From contig NZ_DASVSF010000029.1 in NCBI RefSeq assembly GCF_036388275.1, positions 1-9,519 of the forward strand: 9,519 nt of DNA, written 5' to 3'. A program made the position numbers and the translations under genes. Shown in pieces: positions 1-5,480 of this stretch. The DNA is from Longimicrobium sp. (GTDB lineage Bacteria; Gemmatimonadota; Gemmatimonadetes; Longimicrobiales; Longimicrobiaceae). Each line of letters opens with the position of its first letter. Within the stretch, counting starts at the first letter, position 1. The notes under the pieces are model-generated. The model was not told where the DNA came from, did no database searches, and saw only the letters and a list, made by a program, of their open reading frames with translations.

Positions 1-30
1 CCCGCACAAACTGCGTGCGGAGAGGGGAGA
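1..30. repeat. Short stem-loop repeat, copy 1
   Basis: A 30-base element that recurs at 818-847 in the same orientation with one mismatch (G at 13, A in the other copy). It contains an inverted repeat, CCGCAC at 2-7 and GTGCGG at 15-20, so it can fold into a hairpin, and it is followed by a GAGAGGGGAGA run. The window begins inside or at the edge of the element, so its true left end is not visible. It is probably a dispersed intergenic palindromic repeat. No coding function is seen. Confidence 0.7.
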
Positions 31-89
31 ACAACACCGGCGTCCTCGCTGCCGTGGGCCCTCACCCGGCCGCGCTGACACGCGTGCCA

Positions 90-130
90 CCCTCTCCCAC
101 AAACAGCGCCACAAACAGCGTGGGAGAGGG
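90..130. repeat. CCCTCTCCCAC hairpin with duplicated loop
   Basis: A perfect 11-bp inverted repeat, CCCTCTCCCAC at 90-100 and GTGGGAGAGGG at 120-130, enclosing a 19-base loop. The loop and stem edge carry a perfect 12-bp tandem duplication (CCACAAACAGCG at 97-108 and 109-120), which has lengthened the loop. No T-tract follows, so this is more likely a dispersed repeat than an intrinsic terminator. Related half-sites occur near 812-847 and 9362-9378. Confidence 0.7.
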
Positions 131-178
131 GGTACACTTCAGGGGGAGGAGCGCATCCAAGTCTTTGACGCGCAACAG

Positions 179-447
179 CCTGTCATCCTGAGTCTGTCAC
201 CGTCCTGCGGCCGACCCTGAGGAATGAAAAGAGGTTCGCGGGCGCCGTTTGGAATTTGGACGAATTGGACTTTTTCTATTCAGCCCCAGGTGCACCGTAC
301 CTGCCCGCAAACCGAGGCTCGCGGGGCGAAGGATCTAACCGCGGATGCCTTTCCGCCGGGCGCGGTAGCGGTCACCAATGCCTCGGCCTCGGTGCCGTCG
401 CCTGGGAAACACAAAGAAGCCGTCCATGGACGAACCGTTGACCGCAT
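179..447 (-). repeat. Dispersed intergenic repeat, copy A (minus orientation)
   Basis: Read on the minus strand, the segment from about 406 to 279 aligns with plus-strand 946-1060. Shared landmarks are GCCGAGGC, TTGGTGACCGCT, CCGCGCCC, GGTTAGATCC/GGCTAGATCC, TGCGGGC and GGTGC, in the same order. The minus strand then carries roughly 90-110 bases absent from copy B before ending in CAGGATGACAGG (complement of 179-190). Upstream, around 420-435, the GTCCATGGAC palindrome followed by TTCTTTGTG sits where copy B has its hairpin. The outer limits are approximate. It takes up the space directly downstream of the antitoxin gene, where a toxin gene would be expected. The rest of 1-473 shows no credible gene. 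Confidence 0.6.
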
Positions 448-477
448 CGCATTCAGATATCGCGAATCAGAGGTCAC
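280..477 (-). pseudogene. Possible vapC-type toxin start running into repeat A
   Basis: The antitoxin stop TGA (474-476) overlaps a GTG (475-477) as GTGA, the usual layout for a coupled downstream toxin gene. The frame from that GTG begins VTSDSRYL. VapC PIN toxins commonly begin with a short lead and then a strand followed by LDTH. Here the LDTH catalytic start is absent: the frame continues NAMRSTV, enters repeat copy A and ends at 280 after 65 codons without any PIN motif. It is read as the remains of a toxin gene replaced or interrupted by the repeat. The homology rests on very few residues, so this is an inference. It could equally be a chance open frame. Confidence 0.3.
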
Positions 478-713
478 CCGCGAAACCAATCGTCGATCAC
501 CTCGCGCCCTATCTGATCGAAGTCGTCAGGGACGCGAATCCGCCCCTCGAGAAACCCAAGACGACGCTGGCCGGTGCGGCTGGGTGACTCAATCGCCGTA
601 ACCTTCACCATCGGCGTACCCGCCACGGCAATAACGAACGCCTCTCCGCGCGCTGCTTCTTCTACGAGGCGGTCGAGGTGGGTTTTCGCTTCGCTAATAT
701 CTACGATCCTCAT
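474..713 (-). CDS. Phd/YefM-family (VapB-type) antitoxin
   Basis: This predicts a 79-residue protein starting MRIVDISEAKTHLDRLVEEA. The N-terminal part has the Phd/YefM fold signature: a first strand, then EAKTHLDRLVEEAARGE, then VIAVAGTPMVKVTAI. The tail carries the RRLGFLEGRIRVPDDFD segment typical of the C-terminal toxin-binding region of antitoxins paired with PIN-domain VapC toxins. Family knowledge says such proteins bind their own promoter as dimers and neutralise a partner RNase. The ATG at 713 was chosen over in-frame upstream starts because GGGAGGT (complement of 718-724) sits at ideal spacing and because homologues begin at this methionine. No intact toxin follows: the downstream frame overlaps by GTGA and then runs into a repeat. 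It is therefore probably an orphan antitoxin. The family call is secure; function in the absence of a toxin is unknown. Confidence 0.85.
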   Translation of the reverse strand: MRIVDISEAKTHLDRLVEEAARGEAFVIAVAGTPMVKVTAIESPSRTGQRRLGFLEGRIRVPDDFDQIGREVIDDWFRG

Positions 714-717
714 CGCT

Positions 718-724
718 ACCTCCC
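718..724 (-). promoter_or_regulatory. Ribosome binding site of the antitoxin gene
   Basis: GGGAGGT on the minus strand ends four bases before the ATG at 711-713. It decides the start of the antitoxin frame, which is otherwise open for 37 more codons upstream with no comparable site. Confidence 0.7.
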
Positions 725-817
725 ATTGATTATCAGGCAGCAGCTCGGGGGATTTCGGCAAAAACGTATCAGACCGGCTGTCGCGCATGCCGCGGGAGGC
801 CCCTCCCCCGACCCCTC

Positions 818-847
818 CCCGCACAAACTACGTGCGGAGAGGGGAGA
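818..847. repeat. Short stem-loop repeat, copy 2
   Basis: This matches 1-30 at 29 of 30 positions in the same orientation. It is preceded by a C-rich run (CCCCTCCCCCGACCCCTCC) that can pair with the following GGAGAGGGGAG, extending the CCGCAC/GTGCGG stem with interruptions. With copy 1 it flanks the antitoxin region as an imperfect direct repeat. The rest of 714-1128 holds no credible gene. Confidence 0.7.
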
Positions 848-889
848 CTTCGAATGCGCATGCGCTGGCCACGCGCACCCAGCCATCGG

Positions 890-1077
890 GTGCAGTCCGC
901 GAAGGCGGACTTTGGGCCTTTGTTGCCGCGGATTCATCCGCCCCAGCAGAGCCGAGGCCTGGGCTTTGGTGACCGCTGCCGCGCCCCAGTCTCGAAGTAT
1001 CCTCGGCTAGATCCGACGGCGCGCAGAGGGTGGAGTGCGGGCCGGTTTGGTGCGCTTGCGCCTCTGGATGACAGGGG
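890..1077 (+). repeat. Dispersed intergenic repeat, copy B (plus orientation)
   Basis: It begins with a 7-bp hairpin, AGTCCGC (894-900), loop GAAG, GCGGACT (905-911), followed by T-containing sequence and a second short palindrome, GCGGA-TTCA-TCCGC. The core 946-1060 aligns with the minus strand of copy A, and it ends in CTGGATGACAGG at about 1075. Open frames across it give low-complexity Arg/Pro-rich translations and are not taken as genes. It lies immediately downstream of the helicase stop, and its hairpin could help stop transcription, but nothing in the sequence proves this. Confidence 0.6.
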
Positions 1078-1128
1078 CTCGGTGCTAAGGCGACCTTCCT
1101 CGCCGCGGCGCGCCTCGCCCACCGCCGT

Positions 1129-3369
1129 TCATCCCCCCGCCAGCTGCTTGCGGAGGTCCGCCATCACGTTCGCACGGAACGACTTGCTTTCCTCCGGCGA
1201 GAGCGAGGTGGTGGCGCCCGGCGTCTTCTGGTCCAGCAGCTCGGCAGGGATCTCGGCCAGGAAGCGCGACGGCTTGCGGACGATCAGGTCGCCACGCTGT
1301 CGGCGGGTGGCGCAGCCGGACAGCGTAAGCCGGTGCCGTGCCCGCGTGATTCCCACGTAGAACAGGCGGCGCTCCTCCGCAATGGGGTCGCCGCCCCCGT
1401 TCGCCTCCCAGGTCTGCCAGTTCTCCTCCGCGTCGGCTTCCGCCGCCGCCGAGCTCTTCACGCTGCGCGAGTGCGGCAGGATTTCCTCCTCCAGACCCAC
1501 GATGAAGACGTGGGTGAACTCCAGCCCCTTGGCGCTGTGCATGGTCAGCAGCGTCACCTGGTCGGGAGCCTCGTCCTCCTTGTCCTTGCGGTCGTCCTCG
1601 TCCGTCAGCGACACGCGCTCCAAAAAGGCGCGCATCGCCGGCGGGTTCCAGTCGTCCTCGTCGTCCGGGGGAGGGCGGTCGGCCCAGGTGCGCTCCTCGA
1701 ACCGCTGGATCGATCCCACGAACTCGCGGAGGATGTCCACCCGCACCGCAGCCGCGCGCTCGCTCTTGGAATTGTCCGCGCGTACCGCCTCTTCCAGCCG
1801 CAGGCGCTTCACCATCTCCTGCGTAAAGCCGAACAGCGACCGCTGCGTCGTAAGCCCGTGGTCGATGGCGGCTTGCGTGGACTGGAACTCCATCCGCAGC
1901 TCCTCCATCATCTCCACGAACGACCGCACCGCCTCTGTCGTGCCGCGGTTGATCCCGTCGACCTCGCCCACCCGCTTGAGCGTTTCGTACAGCGGCTCGT
2001 GCGCGGCGCGCGAAGCGTCGACCAGCTTCATGATGGTCGTGCGCCCGATGCCGCGGCCGGGGTAGTTGATGATGCGGCGGAGCGAAACCTCGTCGCGCGG
2101 GTTGAGGATCACGCGAAGGTAGGCCACCAGGTCCGCCACCTCCTTGCGGTCGAAGAACGACTGCCCGCCGACCACGCGGTAGGGGATGTTGGCCGCCCGC
2201 AGCGCTTCTTCGAAGGGCTTGCTCTGCAGGTTCGTGCGATAGAGCACCGCGAAGTCGGCCCACTTCAGCTTTTCGGCGAAGCGGCGCACGCCGATCTCGC
2301 GGGCCACCATCTCCGATTCCAGTTCCTCCGACGTCTTTCCGCTCGTCTCGTTGAACGACCAGTAGTCGATCTTGGGGCCGGGGCCGTTCCCCGTGCGCAG
2401 CCGCTTGGGGCGGCGCGACGAGTTGTTGGCGATCACCCCGTTGGCCGCGTCGAGGATGCGCTGCGTGGAGCGGTAGTTCTCTTCCAGCAGCACCACCTGC
2501 GCGCCGGGAAAGTGGTTCTCGAAGTCCAGGATGTTCCGCACGTCGGCGCCGCGCCAGGCGTAGATGGACTGGTCGTCGTCGCCCACCACGCACAGGTTCT
2601 TCAGCGGACCGGCCATCATGCGGGCCACCTCGAACTGGGCGCCGTTGGTGTCCTGGTACTCGTCGATCATCACGTACCGCCAGCGCTTCCACAGCCGCTC
2701 GCGAACGTCGGGATGGTCGCGCAGCAGCTGCACGGGAAGCACCAGCAGGTCGTCGAAATCGCACGCTCCCGCGGCGCGCAGGGTGGCCTCGTACCGCGGG
2801 TAGATGTCGGCCGCGAGGACGGCGTAGTCGTCGTTGCGGTCGTTCTTCATCCGCCCCTCCGCCACCTCGCGCGCGGCCTCGGGCGGGGTGACCAGGCGGT
2901 TCTTCCAGTCGGAGATGGCGAAGAGCACGCGCTTGGGATCGAACGAATCCTCCCCGACGGTGGCGCTGATGTGCACCTCCTCGGCCATGATGCGCTTGAC
3001 GGCCTGCGCCTGGTCTCCCGTGGGATAGATGGAGAAATCCTTGGGCAGGCCGATGCGGTCGCCGTAGTCGCGCAGCAGCCGCGCGCCCAGGGAGTGGAAG
3101 GTGGAGAGGAGGACGCCCCTGGCCTCCTTCCCCACCATCCGGGCGACACGCTCGCGCATCTCCGTGGCGGCCTTGTTGGTGAAGGTGACGGCCAGGATCT
3201 GCTTGGGATTGATGCCCCGGTCGCGGATCATGTAGGCGATCCGGTGCACGAGCATGCTGGTTTTGCCCGAGCCCGCGCCGGCCAGGACCAGGACGGGCCC
3301 CTCGGTGGCGAGCGCGGCGTGGCGCTGCTCGGGATTGAGCCCGCGGAGGTACTCGGGAATCGGTTGCAA
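1129..3369 (-). CDS. pcrA: UvrD/PcrA-type superfamily 1A DNA helicase
   Basis: This predicts a 746-residue ATP-dependent 3'-5' DNA helicase of the UvrD/PcrA/Rep family, which acts in excision repair, replication restart and removal of protein-DNA roadblocks. All motifs are visible in order: Q motif LNPEQRHAAL (11-20), Walker A GAGSGKT (31-37), Ia TFTNKAATEM (62-71), Walker B DEYQD (236-240), motif III GDDDQSIYAWRG (263-274), motif IV ENYRST (297-302), motif V TMHSAKGLEF (609-618) and motif VI RRLFYVGITRA (667-677). Two features are unusual. An acidic, Ala-rich insertion (about 638-663) lies between motifs V and VI, and the C-terminus ends shortly after the RFLAEIPAELL block, without the Tudor-like domain usual in PcrA. 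The start used is a TTG at 3367-3369, chosen to match the family N-terminus; only a weak AGCAGG lies upstream. It is transcribed divergently from the acyl-CoA synthetase. The family is certain, but the choice among PcrA, UvrD and Rep is not. Confidence 0.93.
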   Translation of the reverse strand: MQPIPEYLRGLNPEQRHAALATEGPVLVLAGAGSGKTSMLVHRIAYMIRDRGINPKQILAVTFTNKAATEMRERVARMVGKEARGVLLSTFHSLGARLLRDYGDRIGLPKDFSIYPTGDQAQAVKRIMAEEVHISATVGEDSFDPKRVLFAISDWKNRLVTPPEAAREVAEGRMKNDRNDDYAVLAADIYPRYEATLRAAGACDFDDLLVLPVQLLRDHPDVRERLWKRWRYVMIDEYQDTNGAQFEVARMMAGPLKNLCVVGDDDQSIYAWRGADVRNILDFENHFPGAQVVLLEENYRSTQRILDAANGVIANNSSRRPKRLRTGNGPGPKIDYWSFNETSGKTSEELESEMVAREIGVRRFAEKLKWADFAVLYRTNLQSKPFEEALRAANIPYRVVGGQSFFDRKEVADLVAYLRVILNPRDEVSLRRIINYPGRGIGRTTIMKLVDASRAAHEPLYETLKRVGEVDGINRGTTEAVRSFVEMMEELRMEFQSTQAAIDHGLTTQRSLFGFTQEMVKRLRLEEAVRADNSKSERAAAVRVDILREFVGSIQRFEERTWADRPPPDDEDDWNPPAMRAFLERVSLTDEDDRKDKEDEAPDQVTLLTMHSAKGLEFTHVFIVGLEEEILPHSRSVKSSAAAEADAEENWQTWEANGGGDPIAEERRLFYVGITRARHRLTLSGCATRRQRGDLIVRKPSRFLAEIPAELLDQKTPGATTSLSPEESKSFRANVMADLRKQLAGG

Positions 3370-3455
3370 GGCTTGCTCGGCGAACCTGCTGAGAACGCTG
3401 TGGTGGAGGGCGGAAGATAGCCGGTGGGGGCGGGGGTAGGGAAGGGAGACGGGCC

Positions 3456-3572
3456 GGTAACTACAGTAACTACGGTCAGTACGGTAACAAAGGTCACTAC
3501 TGAAAACCGCGACGGCCGCACGGACCGGAAATGCGTGCTGTGACCGTTGTTACCGTAGTTACCGTTGTGACC
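3456..3572. repeat. Inverted pair of 9-bp tandem repeat arrays
   Basis: Five 9-base units lie end to end at 3456-3500: GGTAACTAC, AGTAACTAC, GGTCAGTAC, GGTAACAAA, GGTCACTAC. After a 36-base spacer, four units of the complementary type lie at 3537-3572: GCTGTGACC, GTTGTTACC, GTAGTTACC, GTTGTGACC. The consensus is GGTNACNAC on one side and its reverse complement on the other. The two arms can pair imperfectly (for example GGTCAC 3492-3497 with GTGACC 3540-3545), giving a long hairpin. The array fills the centre of the divergent helicase/synthetase spacer (3370-3690), where operators would lie. The rest of that spacer shows no gene. Confidence 0.75.
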
Positions 3573-3690
3573 CCCGGCAATGGCCGGCAGCCGCCGAAAA
3601 CCCCGCAACCCCCTTCGTTTGACGCACCCTGAACCCCCAGTTATGTTTCTGCCCGTCGGCACAGGATGGAGCACCCGCACTAGAGGCTAC

Positions 3691-5286
3691 ATGACGCTAC
3701 GCGACCGCTTTCGTGGTCTCACGCTCGCGGAGAGCCTGGAGCTCCGCGCGCGGGAGCACCCGACGCGGCCTTTCGTTGCGTTCGGCGAGCAGCGGCTTAC
3801 GTACGGACAGGTCGACCAGCAGGCCGCCGCGCTGGCGTCCGCCCTGCACGAGCTGGGCATCGAAGCTGGCGACCGCATCGCCCTCACCCTTCCCAACTGG
3901 CCCGAGTTCGTCGTCAGCGCCTTTGCCGCGGCCAAGCTGGGCGCGGTGATCGTGCCGCTGAACCCGCGCTTCACGCCGCCGGAGTTGCAGTACGCGCTGC
4001 GCCACTCCGAGTCGGTGGCCGTGGTCACGGCCGAAAACTGGGGGGGTATCGACTACCTGGCGCGCTTCGAGCAGTTCCTGGGCGTGCTCCCCGACCTTCA
4101 GTACGTGCTGTCGGTGGGCAAGGAAGACCTCTGGTACGACGACCGCATCCACCAGTTCGAAGACCTGGTGTCCAGCGGCGAGGGGCGGCCGTTCCCCCGG
4201 TGGGAGGGACCGTCCGATGCGCTGTTCGCCATCGTCTACACCTCGGGCACCATGGGCAAGCCCAAGGGGGTGGCGCTCACGCACGAGAACCTGATGTCCA
4301 ACGCCGCCACCACGGCCGAGGCCATCGGATTGACGGCCGACGACGTGGTGTTCGGGGTCAACACGCTCTTCAACGTGTTCGGCATCGGCACCGGGGTGCT
4401 GGGCACGATGGCGGCAGGCGCCTCGCTGGTGCTGGACGAGGGGCTTGCCCCCGCCGAGGCGCTGGCGACCGTGGAGCGCGAGGGGGTGACGGTCATCCAC
4501 GGCGTGCCCACCAACTTCATCCTGGCGCTCAACGAGCCCACCCGCGCCTCGCGGAACCTCTCGTCGCTGCGCACGGGCATCGTGGCCGGCGCGCCGGTGA
4601 CGGAAGAGCTGGCGCAGCGCATCATGCGGGACCTGGTGCCGGGGATTCGCGTGGGATACGGGATGACGGAAACCGGCAACACGGTGTCCGTCAACACCCC
4701 CGATGACCCGCGCGGCAAGCAGATCGCCACCGTGGGACGCCCGCTGGACGGGACCCAGGTGCGGGTGATCGACGCCGACGGCTCGGTTCTTCCGGTGGAG
4801 TCGGTGGGCGAGGTGGCCATCAAGGGGCCGGGTGTCATGCAGGGGTACTACCGGCAGCCCGGCGAGACGGCCCAGGTGTTTACGCCCGACGGGTTCTTTT
4901 TGACCGGCGACCTGGGGATGGTGGACGAGGAGGGCTACGTTCACCTGATCGGCCGCCGCAAGGAAATGATCATCCGCGGCGGGTTCAACGTGTACCCGCG
5001 CGAGGTAGAGGACCGGCTGCACGCGCACCCCGCGGTGCTCGACGTGGCGGTGGTGGGCCTTCCCGACGAGATCCTGGGCGAAAAGGCATGCGCCTGCATC
5101 GTCCCCGTCGAGGGCGCCATCGTGACGGGTGAGGAAATCCGCGATTTCTGCCGCGAGGTGCTGGCGGACTACAAGGTTCCCGACCTCGTGCGCTTCCTGG
5201 ACGGCTTTCCCCTGACGGGAAGCGGCAAGGTGCGCCGGGTGGAGCTCGCGCGGATGATCAACGCCGAGGAGAGCAGCCGGCGGTGA
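3691..5286 (+). CDS. Acyl-CoA synthetase, class I adenylate-forming enzyme
   Basis: This predicts a 531-residue enzyme of the fatty-acyl-CoA ligase type. Such enzymes activate a carboxylic acid with ATP to an acyl-adenylate and then transfer it to coenzyme A. The ANL motifs are all present: phosphate loop YTSGTMGKPKG (183-193), A5 YGMTE (323-327), A7 TGD with D407, hinge GRRKEMIIRGGFN (421-433) and the C-terminal LTGSGKVRR with catalytic Lys513. The loop has Met188 where most relatives have Thr. The substrate cannot be read from the sequence: medium/long-chain fatty acid or an aromatic acid are both possible. The ATG at 3691 was chosen because the family N-terminus begins near here and AGAGG lies 5-6 bases upstream; the open frame extends upstream without a credible site. 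No carrier-protein, beta-oxidation or menaquinone genes adjoin it. No signal peptide is seen, so it is probably cytoplasmic. Confidence 0.92.
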   Translation: MTLRDRFRGLTLAESLELRAREHPTRPFVAFGEQRLTYGQVDQQAAALASALHELGIEAGDRIALTLPNWPEFVVSAFAAAKLGAVIVPLNPRFTPPELQYALRHSESVAVVTAENWGGIDYLARFEQFLGVLPDLQYVLSVGKEDLWYDDRIHQFEDLVSSGEGRPFPRWEGPSDALFAIVYTSGTMGKPKGVALTHENLMSNAATTAEAIGLTADDVVFGVNTLFNVFGIGTGVLGTMAAGASLVLDEGLAPAEALATVEREGVTVIHGVPTNFILALNEPTRASRNLSSLRTGIVAGAPVTEELAQRIMRDLVPGIRVGYGMTETGNTVSVNTPDDPRGKQIATVGRPLDGTQVRVIDADGSVLPVESVGEVAIKGPGVMQGYYRQPGETAQVFTPDGFFLTGDLGMVDEEGYVHLIGRRKEMIIRGGFNVYPREVEDRLHAHPAVLDVAVVGLPDEILGEKACACIVPVEGAIVTGEEIRDFCREVLADYKVPDLVRFLDGFPLTGSGKVRRVELARMINAEESSRR

Positions 5287-5350
5287 TGAAACAAGACGCT
5301 TCGAGGCTCCTTTCGCCATCGGCGGGGAGTGCGGAAGTACGCGGCGCCCG

Positions 5351-5397
5351 AGTACGAAAGTGTACGGAACCCCAGCCCCGGTTCCCGCTTTCGTACT
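5351..5397 (+). terminator. Nested hairpin downstream of the synthetase gene
   Basis: The outer stem AGTACGAAAG (5351-5360) pairs perfectly with CTTTCGTACT (5388-5397). An inner stem GGAACC (5366-5371) pairs with GGTTCC (5380-5385) around an 8-base loop. It begins 65 bases after the synthetase stop. No U-tract follows (TTCGCGC comes next), so calling it a terminator is tentative. The surrounding bases repeat AAGTACG/CGAAAGT-like words, suggesting a short-period repeat family instead. Confidence 0.45.
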
Positions 5398-5442
5398 TTC
5401 GCGCTTCGTGCCCCCGCGCTGGCTCCCCCCCGAGGAAAAGGG

Positions 5443-5480
5443 GTCTCGTCGGCACAACGCAAACGACGGACTGACGAGAC
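5443..5480 (+). promoter_or_regulatory. Inverted repeat abutting the NYN-LOTUS start codon
   Basis: GTCTCGTC (5443-5450) and GACGAGAC (5473-5480) are perfect reverse complements separated by 22 bases. The second arm ends at the base before the ATG at 5481, occupying the ribosome-binding position. No purine-rich Shine-Dalgarno sequence is seen there; the nearest is GAGGAAAAGGGG, about 40-50 bases upstream. The repeat could be an mRNA hairpin limiting initiation or a DNA operator. Confidence 0.4.

Noticed and set aside
224..601. Plus-strand open frame of 125 codons at the left end
   Set aside because: It covers repeat copy A and the antisense of the antitoxin. Its composition looks non-coding.
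729..734. GATAAT on the minus strand as a -10 box for the antitoxin
   Set aside because: A start of transcription seven bases downstream would fall inside the Shine-Dalgarno sequence, and no -35 lies at proper spacing.
1..847. CRISPR array
   Set aside because: Only two widely spaced copies of the 30-bp element exist, with a gene between them, no regular spacers and no cas genes.
854..1360. Plus-strand open frame of 168 codons after the stem-loop repeat
   Set aside because: It translates repeat copy B and the antisense of the helicase 3' end. It has no plausible ribosome binding site or domain.
1333..3420. Plus-strand open frame (695 codons) opposite the helicase gene
   Set aside because: The opposite strand encodes every UvrD/PcrA motif in order. 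This frame gives a His/Val/Leu/Arg-rich translation typical of antisense GC-rich shadows.
3691..5286. Acyl-CoA synthetase as menE (o-succinylbenzoate-CoA ligase)
   Set aside because: The length and motifs fit the broad fatty-acyl-CoA ligase group, and no menaquinone genes are nearby. Substrate assignment is not supported.
3697..5457. Minus-strand open frame (586 codons) opposite the acyl-CoA synthetase
   Set aside because: No motif and biased composition. The plus strand carries complete ANL motifs.
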